Below are positions 42,942 through 47,740 of a DNA stretch of 47,740 bases, one piece after another; within the stretch, counting starts at the first letter, position 1; every line of letters begins with the position of its first letter. Under the pieces are notes generated by a model. That model made no database searches. It saw only the letters and a program-made list of their open reading frames with translations, and was not told where the DNA came from. Where the stretch lies: contig JAFWSH010000025.1 in the NCBI GenBank assembly GCA_017519405.1, positions 1 to 47,740 on the forward strand. The letters are read 5' to 3'. A program made the translations under genes and the position numbers. This DNA is from Clostridia bacterium. GTDB lineage: Bacteria > Bacillota > Clostridia > Christensenellales > Aristaeellaceae.

Positions 42942-42976
42942 ATTCTTTCCTCAAGCAGCCAGCGCACCCGCTGGTT

Positions 42977-43771
42977 TTACTCCTCCGGGGCCTGGCTTTC
43001 GGCCTCCGCGTTCATGGCCTCGATCTCCGACAGGGAGACCGTATCCTGCATCTCTGTCTGCCGGTAACGCTGTTTCTTCGGGGCGCCCTCCGCCGGACGG
43101 AAGACGTCCGGAAGCCGCGTGTGCTTCTGCTTGCCCAGCTTGTCGGTGATGGTCTGCCGCATCTCGGGCCAGGAGGCCCGGTCGCAGGGAACGGCCGCCC
43201 GGAGCCAGTGGGCAGGCGCATAGAACAGCACCAGCTGCTTCTCCGGCCACAGGCCCACCCGCCGGATGCTCTTCCAGGGGATGGTCTTCTCCTCCAGGAA
43301 AAGGCCGTAGGTCCGCTGCAGCGCCGGATCCGCCGCCTCGGCGGGGCTGTGCAGACGCGCCAGAAGGCTCACCGCACCGGGCTTGGGCAGCAGCACCGTC
43401 ACGGTAAGGCCGCCCTTGTCCGCCGCGATCTCCAGCACTTCCCGGCCCCGCAGCAGCAGCACCAGCCCCGTGAGCAGCACCGCCGCCCCCACCAGGGACA
43501 GCATCAGCAGGGGGAAGCTGCCGGCCATCAGGCGTTCCAGGGCAGGCCAGCCGCCCAGGGTCAGCTCCACCCCCATCGCCGCCAGGGCCATCACCGCCAG
43601 GGCCGGCAGCATGATCCGCATGGGGGCGTTCCAGCAGCTCCAGCTCAGCACCGGGATCCGCTGGGTGCGCCACAGGCAGCGCCAGGGGCCCAGCTTGCCG
43701 CCGCAGCGCGGACAGAGCGCGCCGGAGGATGTCTCCGTGCCGCACTTTTTGCACCTCGCGCTGTAGGGCAT
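42977..43771 (-). CDS. Zinc-ribbon membrane protein of unknown function
   Basis: This 264-residue protein begins with a zinc ribbon, CKKCGTETSSGALCPRCGG, then has two membrane helices at about 55-115 and a soluble domain to about 215 (TIPWKSIRRVGLWPEKQLVLFYAP), ending in a charged disordered tail. The soluble part looks like a PH-like or YcxB-type fold, but that is a guess. I chose the ATG at 43771, 8 nt after GGAGG. It lies 30 bp after the DUF58 gene. In many bacteria moxR-DUF58 genes are followed by transglutaminase or von Willebrand genes; here this unknown takes the place. Confidence 0.75.
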   Translation of the reverse strand: MPYSARCKKCGTETSSGALCPRCGGKLGPWRCLWRTQRIPVLSWSCWNAPMRIMLPALAVMALAAMGVELTLGGWPALERLMAGSFPLLMLSLVGAAVLLTGLVLLLRGREVLEIAADKGGLTVTVLLPKPGAVSLLARLHSPAEAADPALQRTYGLFLEEKTIPWKSIRRVGLWPEKQLVLFYAPAHWLRAAVPCDRASWPEMRQTITDKLGKQKHTRLPDVFRPAEGAPKKQRYRQTEMQDTVSLSEIEAMNAEAESQAPEE

Positions 43772-43801
43772 CTTCCCCACCTCCGTCCGTCTGTCCCGAT
43801 G

Positions 43802-44935
43802 CTACACCGCCGGCGCCACGCTGATGACCTCCGCCCCGGCCTCCTGCAGCCGGCCGATGAGCCGCTGCCAGTCCGCCCGGTCCGGCGTCTCCGTCACCAG
43901 ATACAGTCTCAGGGTCGGCCCCAGGCGCCGCAGGTTCACCATCAGGTCGGTGGTGTGGCCATCCAGCCGTGTGGTGATCACCACCGCCGCGCCGAACCGA
44001 CGGGTCCGCTGGGCCGCCTCCTGCAGCTGCCGGGCAAAGGGTTTCCGGTCGTCGAACCGCACCCGGGCCAGGCGCTCCAGCACCAGGGGCATGCCCATCC
44101 TGATGCTCAGCTCCACCGGATGGTCCCCCCACAGGGGCAGCCGCACCTCGTTCTCGCTGTGCAGCTGGGCGTTCATGATGCTGGCGGCGGTCTCCAGCAG
44201 GGTATCCTGCAGAACCGTCCGGGCTTCCTCCGGGCTGTCCCCGCCGGTCTCGGGCGGAGTGCAGTCCAGCAGCACCAGGGCCTCCGGCAGGGTGGGTTCC
44301 TCAAAGCGGCGGACCATCAGCTCCCGCTTCCGGGCGGAGAGCTTCCAGTGCACCTTTTTCATGGAGTCCCCCCGCTGCCACGCCCGGACATCCATGGGGT
44401 CGGAGACATCCTCCGTGGCGCTGGCCACGCTGCCCAGGCCCGGATCGCTGGGGGCGAAGACCAGGGGTGTCAGCTCGAAGCACCGGGGGAGCACCAGCAG
44501 TTCATCCCCCGTCTCCGGCAGCACGGTCTCATGCTGCCGCTGGGTGATGGGATCCCGCACCGCATAGGAGGTGATGCCCGGGTGGACGGCGCCCACGTGC
44601 ATGGCCGGGAAGCTCAGGCTGTAGGAGCGCATGCCCCGGTGCTGGGGAATGCTCAACTCCTCCGGCTCCCTGCCCGGGGCGGTGGCCACAGACAGCACCA
44701 CCGGCGGCACCGGCAGCGGGCAGCGGTGTCCCGCCGTCACCCGGATCCGGGCCGTCTCCCCCCGGTTCACGGTTTTCGGCGCAATCTCCGCCGAGGCGCT
44801 GAAGGTTTTTGTCGTCCATAAGACCGCCGCGCGGTCCACCGCGTACAGCAGCAGGAGCAGCAGGCCCATCCCCAGCAGCAGCGCGCTGCCCGTGGACAGG
44901 GCCGCCAGGAGAAGCGCGGCGCACAGCAGCAGCAT
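43802..44935 (-). CDS. DUF58 domain-containing protein
   Basis: This 377-residue protein has two N-terminal membrane helices (about 1-38) and a beta-rich region, followed by the DUF58 signature DPMDVRAWQRGDSMKKVHWK and the von Willebrand-A-like C-terminal part (PEALVLLDCTPPETG). DUF58 proteins are usually partners of MoxR AAA ATPases, and the moxR gene lies 12 bp upstream. The role is thought to be in assembly or maturation of envelope complexes, but no target is known here. GAGGG precedes the ATG. Confidence 0.93.
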   Translation of the reverse strand: MLLLCAALLLAALSTGSALLLGMGLLLLLLYAVDRAAVLWTTKTFSASAEIAPKTVNRGETARIRVTAGHRCPLPVPPVVLSVATAPGREPEELSIPQHRGMRSYSLSFPAMHVGAVHPGITSYAVRDPITQRQHETVLPETGDELLVLPRCFELTPLVFAPSDPGLGSVASATEDVSDPMDVRAWQRGDSMKKVHWKLSARKRELMVRRFEEPTLPEALVLLDCTPPETGGDSPEEARTVLQDTLLETAASIMNAQLHSENEVRLPLWGDHPVELSIRMGMPLVLERLARVRFDDRKPFARQLQEAAQRTRRFGAAVVITTRLDGHTTDLMVNLRRLGPTLRLYLVTETPDRADWQRLIGRLQEAGAEVISVAPAV

Positions 44936-44947
44936 GACCGACTGCCC

Positions 44948-45892
44948 TCACATGCGCACCGGCACGGCGACCTTGTTCATCACGCTCTGCATGACCGCCT
45001 CCGCCGTGGCGCCCTTCATCCGGGCCTCCGGATTGACCACCAGCCGGTGGCAGCACACGGGAAGGGCCATGTGCTGGATATCCTCCGGCACCACATACTC
45101 CCGGCCGTCCAGCAGGGCGCAGGCCTGGCCGCCCCGGAGCAGGGCGATGGCCGCCCGGGTGGAGAGCCCCAGCTGCAGCGACGGCGTGGCGCGGGTGGCC
45201 GCCGCGATGGCCGCCACGTAGGAGCGGACCTGGGGGGCGCAGAAAATGCCGCCCACCGCCTCCTGCATGGCCACCACATCCTGGGCGGTGCAGACCGGCT
45301 GCAGCGTCTCCAGCGGCTTCACCTGGCCGGTGTAGCGGTTCAGCACCTCCATCTCCTGCTCCTGGGTGGGGTAGCCGATGGAGATCCGCAGGAAAAAGCG
45401 GTCCAGCTGGGCTTCCGGCAGGGGGTAGGTACCGGTGAAGGCATCCGGGTTCTGGGTGGCCAGCACGATAAAGGGGGTGGGCAGCGCATGGGTCACGCCG
45501 TCCACCGTCACCTGGTGCTCCTCCATGGCCTCCAGCAGGGCACTCTGGGTTTTGGGGCTGGTGCGGTTGATCTCGTCCGCCAGCACCACCTGGCTCATCA
45601 CCGCGCCCTCCCGGAACTCCTCCTCCCCCGTGCGGATGTTCACCAGGGTATAGCCCGTCACATCCGACGGCATCAGGTCCGGCGTAAACTGGATGCGGCG
45701 GAAACTGCAGTCCAGGGACTTGGCCAGCGCCGAAGCCAGGGTGGTCTTGCCCACCCCGGGCACATCCTCGATCAAAACATGACCGCGGCAAAGCAGGGCG
45801 ATGAGGGCATACTCAATCGCCTCCTCCTTGCCGACAATCACCCGGCTCACGTTTTCCAGCAACGCGCCGACGATTCTTCTGGGCTGATACAT
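44948..45892 (-). CDS. MoxR family AAA ATPase
   Basis: This 314-residue AAA+ ATPase is a predicted chaperone for assembling protein complexes. Walker A is EDVPGVGKTTLASALA, Walker B VVLADEINRTSPKTQSALLEAMEE, sensor ATQNPDAFTGTYPLPEAQLDRF. I chose the ATG at 45892, just after GGAGGCCCC, giving the usual MYQPRRIVGALLENV start; the frame is open further upstream without a site. It heads the minus-strand unit with DUF58 12 bp downstream and is driven by a good promoter. Confidence 0.96.
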   Translation of the reverse strand: MYQPRRIVGALLENVSRVIVGKEEAIEYALIALLCRGHVLIEDVPGVGKTTLASALAKSLDCSFRRIQFTPDLMPSDVTGYTLVNIRTGEEEFREGAVMSQVVLADEINRTSPKTQSALLEAMEEHQVTVDGVTHALPTPFIVLATQNPDAFTGTYPLPEAQLDRFFLRISIGYPTQEQEMEVLNRYTGQVKPLETLQPVCTAQDVVAMQEAVGGIFCAPQVRSYVAAIAAATRATPSLQLGLSTRAAIALLRGGQACALLDGREYVVPEDIQHMALPVCCHRLVVNPEARMKGATAEAVMQSVMNKVAVPVRM

Positions 45893-45936
45893 GGGGCCTC
45901 CGGAATCCGCTGAATTTCTGCACACAGTGCCCCTAC

Positions 45937-45965
45937 AGTATACGCGCAAACACAAAACTTTTCAA
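45937..45965 (-). promoter_or_regulatory. Promoter of the moxR-DUF58 unit
   Basis: TTGAAA (45960-45965) and TATACT (45937-45942) are 17 bp apart on the minus strand. Confidence 0.85.
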
Positions 45966-46000
45966 GCATGCATTCATCTTTCCCGCCCCGCCCCGTCTCC

Positions 46001-46029
46001 TTGCCAAAGGCCCGCCCCGGGCGTATAAT
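46001..46029 (+). promoter_or_regulatory. Promoter of birA-acpS
   Basis: TTGCCA (46001-46006) and TATAAT (46024-46029) are 17 bp apart, just before the ribosome site. No BirA operator is evident. Confidence 0.8.
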
Positions 46030-46053
46030 GGAGGTGGAAAAGGAGGCCGTAAC

Positions 46054-47019
46054 ATGCAGCAGATTCTTGCAATGCTGGCGGAGGGCGGGTATGTGTCCGG
46101 CGAGGAGATGAGCCGCCGGATGGGCATCACCCGGGCCGCGGTGTGGAAGAAGATCCGGCAGCTTCAGGCGGAGGGCTGGCCTGTGGAGAGCGGCGGAAAG
46201 CGCGGCTACCATCTGGCGGCATGCGACCGTCTGGAGCCCGCCCTGTGGCAGGGGAGCCTGGCCACCCGCGCACTGGGCAAGGGCGAAGTCTGCTTCCTGC
46301 CCCGGGTGGACTCCACCAACAGCCGCCTCAAGCGGATGGCGGCGGAGGGCGCGCCCCACGGCAGCCTGTGCATCGCGGAGGAACAGACCGCAGGCCGCGG
46401 CAGGCTGGGCCGCACCTGGGTGAGCCAGCCCGGCACGGGACTGTGGCAGTCCGTGCTGCTCCGCCCGGAGCTGCCACCGGAGAAGGCGCCGCTGCTGACC
46501 TTCTGTGCGGCCCTGGCCATGGCGCAGGCCGTTGAATCCTGCACCGGCCTGGCCCCGGGCATCAAATGGCCCAATGACCTGGTGCTGGGGGGGAAGAAGA
46601 TCTGCGGCATCCTCCTGGAGCTCAGCGCGGAGCCGGAGCAGATCGAGTATGTGGTGGCGGGCGTGGGGCTGAATGTCCTGCGGGGCGCCGTGCCGCCGGA
46701 GCTGACCGGGCAGGCGGCCTCCCTGGAGGATTTCACCGCACCGCCCCTGCGCCGGAGGATTCTTTGCGCCTATCTGGCCGCGCTGGAGGCCGCCTCAGAC
46801 GCGGTGGCCGCCGGAGGCTGGGAGGCCATCGCAGAGGATTACAAGGCGCGGTGCGTGACCCTGGGCAGCCGGGTGCGGGTCAGCGGCGCCCTGTGCTGCG
46901 AGGGCACCGCCGAGGACGTGGACGGGGACGGCGCCCTGTGGATCCGGGAGGACGGCGGGCAAAGGCGCCGGGTGCTCTCCGGGGATGTATCGGTGCGGGG
47001 GGTGATGGGCTATGTTTGA
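46054..47019 (+). CDS. birA: Bifunctional biotin ligase / biotin operon repressor
   Basis: This 321-residue protein attaches biotin to carboxyl carrier proteins and, through its N-terminal winged helix, can repress biotin genes. Residues 1-60 hold the HTH (SGEEMSRRMGITRAAVWKKI). The ligase core has the biotinyl-AMP loop TAGRGRLGRTWVS (about 112-124) and the lysine motif IKWPNDLVLGGKKICGIL. The C-terminal SH3-like domain is present. AAGGAGG precedes the ATG. The acpS start lies within its last codons, so the two are coupled. No biotin synthesis genes are in the window. Confidence 0.95.
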   Translation: MQQILAMLAEGGYVSGEEMSRRMGITRAAVWKKIRQLQAEGWPVESGGKRGYHLAACDRLEPALWQGSLATRALGKGEVCFLPRVDSTNSRLKRMAAEGAPHGSLCIAEEQTAGRGRLGRTWVSQPGTGLWQSVLLRPELPPEKAPLLTFCAALAMAQAVESCTGLAPGIKWPNDLVLGGKKICGILLELSAEPEQIEYVVAGVGLNVLRGAVPPELTGQAASLEDFTAPPLRRRILCAYLAALEAASDAVAAGGWEAIAEDYKARCVTLGSRVRVSGALCCEGTAEDVDGDGALWIREDGGQRRRVLSGDVSVRGVMGYV

Positions 47020-47383
47020 GCTGCGGACCGGCCTGGACCTGTGCGGGATCCACCGCATGGAGGAGGCCCTGGGGCATCCCCATTTCCTCGACCGTTGCCT
47101 GACCCCGGAGGAGCGGGCCTATCTGGCCGGGAAGGGCGCCGGGCAGGCTGCGACCCTGGCGGGGCTCTGGGCCGCCAAGGAGGCGGTGCTGAAGGCCCTG
47201 GGCACCGGCATTGCCCTGCCCATGACGGAGGTGGAGATCCTGCACGACGAGGCCGGCGCACCGGTGTGCAGGCTCAGCGGCCGGGCAGCGGAGCTGGCGG
47301 GCGGCGGGACAGTCTCCGTCTCCATCACCCATGAGGCCGGCATGGCTGCGGCGTTTTGCGTGCTGGTCCGGCCCGGGGCGTGA
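47012..47383 (+). CDS. acpS: Holo-[acyl-carrier-protein] synthase
   Basis: This 123-residue enzyme transfers phosphopantetheine from CoA to acyl carrier protein, making it active for fatty acid synthesis. The key Mg-binding residues are in place: GLDLCGIHRME near residue 8 and WAAKEAVLKALGTG around 53-66. The C-terminal SVSITHEAGMAAAFCVL is typical. It overlaps birA by 8 bp, giving a cofactor-attachment pair. The length is normal. Confidence 0.95.
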   Translation: MFELRTGLDLCGIHRMEEALGHPHFLDRCLTPEERAYLAGKGAGQAATLAGLWAAKEAVLKALGTGIALPMTEVEILHDEAGAPVCRLSGRAAELAGGGTVSVSITHEAGMAAAFCVLVRPGA

Positions 47384-47620
47384 CTTTCCACTTCAGTTCA
47401 TGATGTCAAGCCTTAACTCAACTGAAGAAAAACAGGAAATGTTCCGCTGCCGATGCTGAGGACAGAGACAGCCTTTCTGCTTCCTTCGGTTCTTCAGCAA
47501 CCCGATAATGCCTTCTTCCGGCACCCGCGGCGCATCCGTTTGACTGCAGGATTCCGGCGAGGCCGGCAGGACAATGGATTGGGCTTTGGCCCGACAAACC
47601 GGGATTTGTGAGGAACAGAT
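47384..47620. other. Intergenic region, no clear gene
   Basis: No convincing gene is seen. CTTCAGTT...AACTGAAG forms an inverted repeat at about 47394-47425, but no plus-strand T-run follows. Sequence toward the right becomes AT-richer as it approaches the partial gene at 47621. Confidence 0.5.
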
Positions 47621-47740
47621 ATGAAAACAATATATCTGATCGGCGGTACAATGGGCGTCGGTAAAACGACGGTGAGTCAGCAACTGAAAAAGAAGTTGCC
47701 GAACAGTGTTTTTCTTGACGGCGATTGGTGTTGGGATGCC
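47621..47740 (+). CDS. P-loop kinase-like protein, 3' end outside window
   Basis: Only the first 40 codons are visible. The start MKTIYLIGGTMGVGKTTVSQ holds a Walker A motif GGTMGVGKTT, and LKKKLPNSVFLDGDWCWD resembles small nucleotide- or antibiotic-kinase-like proteins of the AAA_18/AAA_33 type. Gly-rich loop and Asp in LDGDWCW are in the expected positions. AGGAA precedes the ATG by about 6 nt. The codon use is AT-rich compared with acpS, which fits a recently acquired gene. The full product cannot be judged. Confidence 0.7.
   Translation, partial: MKTIYLIGGTMGVGKTTVSQQLKKKLPNSVFLDGDWCWDA

Noticed and set aside
47393-47683. Minus-strand 96-codon open frame at the right end
   Set aside because: No ribosome site and no recognisable motif, and it overlaps the better plus-strand kinase start.

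Overview
The window is 47.7 kb of GC-rich, gene-dense bacterial chromosome. Strong Shine-Dalgarno sites (AAGGAGG type), consensus sigma-A promoters (TTGACR / 17 bp / TATAAT), short hairpin-plus-U terminators, rplS, an unattached yajC, an NfeD-FloA operon, short secreted proteins with simple signal peptides, BspA-like repeats and a TnpW-like peptide all point to a high-GC Gram-positive member of the Bacillota, class Clostridia, probably an anaerobic gut bacterium (Oscillospirales or Christensenellales-like). The genus cannot be fixed from the sequence alone. No rRNA, tRNA, CRISPR array, complete insertion sequence or phage module is visible.

Layout. (1) 1-2600: 3' part of dnaK, then dnaJ, on the plus strand. 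(2) 2640-8600: an accessory, visibly AT-richer stretch, mostly minus strand, holding a GNAT acetyltransferase, a methyltransferase-GNAT fusion, a TetR regulator divergent from a short TauE/SafE-type membrane protein, another GNAT, a DUF134-NifX fusion with a His/Cys tail behind a twin-palindrome promoter, a secreted protein and a lone TnpW-like peptide. (3) 8700-18200, minus strand: ABC exporter, a eukaryote-type isoleucyl-tRNA synthetase, and a two-gene unit with a 966-residue membrane-anchored repeat protein and a secreted protein. (4) 18390-23240, plus strand: aroK-rsmG-GNAT-Nudix, a GltA/GltD-type oxidoreductase and a secreted SH3-like protein. (5) 23250-28180: yajC, putP, an unknown plus-strand gene, then nfeD-floA-unknown. 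(6) 28200-33750, minus strand: a membrane protein with two tandem family-4-like uracil-DNA glycosylases, and purA-hisH-hisF-hisC. (7) 33840-37600: a secreted protein and a convergent BspA-like surface protein with a 69-bp repeat array. (8) 37600-45970, minus strand: rplS, galM, then moxR-DUF58-zinc ribbon-DUF5711-like followed by merR and a transporter-like/PlsC fusion. (9) 46000-47740, plus strand: birA-acpS and the start of a P-loop kinase-like gene.

How genes may work together. HisH-HisF releases AICAR, which is recycled to IMP, the substrate of PurA; these genes appear to form one transcript with hisC. NfeD and the flotillin FloA are a known membrane-microdomain pair, here with a third, uncharacterised anchored protein. 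MoxR with DUF58 is a known AAA-chaperone/substrate pair, here with envelope proteins of unknown role. BirA charges biotin carboxylase carriers and AcpS charges acyl carrier protein, so their overlap links two fatty-acid synthesis cofactors. The accessory block combines small-molecule acyl/methyl transfer genes with two local regulators whose likely operators can be read in the sequence.

The most interesting items are the twin TGACATATGTCA operators on the DUF134-NifX promoter, the CAACAC/GTGTTG sites between the TetR gene and its divergent neighbour, the tandem glycosylases of which only one keeps iron-sulfur cysteines, the membrane-anchored repeat protein with zinc ribbon, the extended MoxR-DUF58 locus, and the PlsC fusion lacking the usual HX4D aspartate. 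All functional statements rest on reading motifs and gene order by eye; no database search was run.
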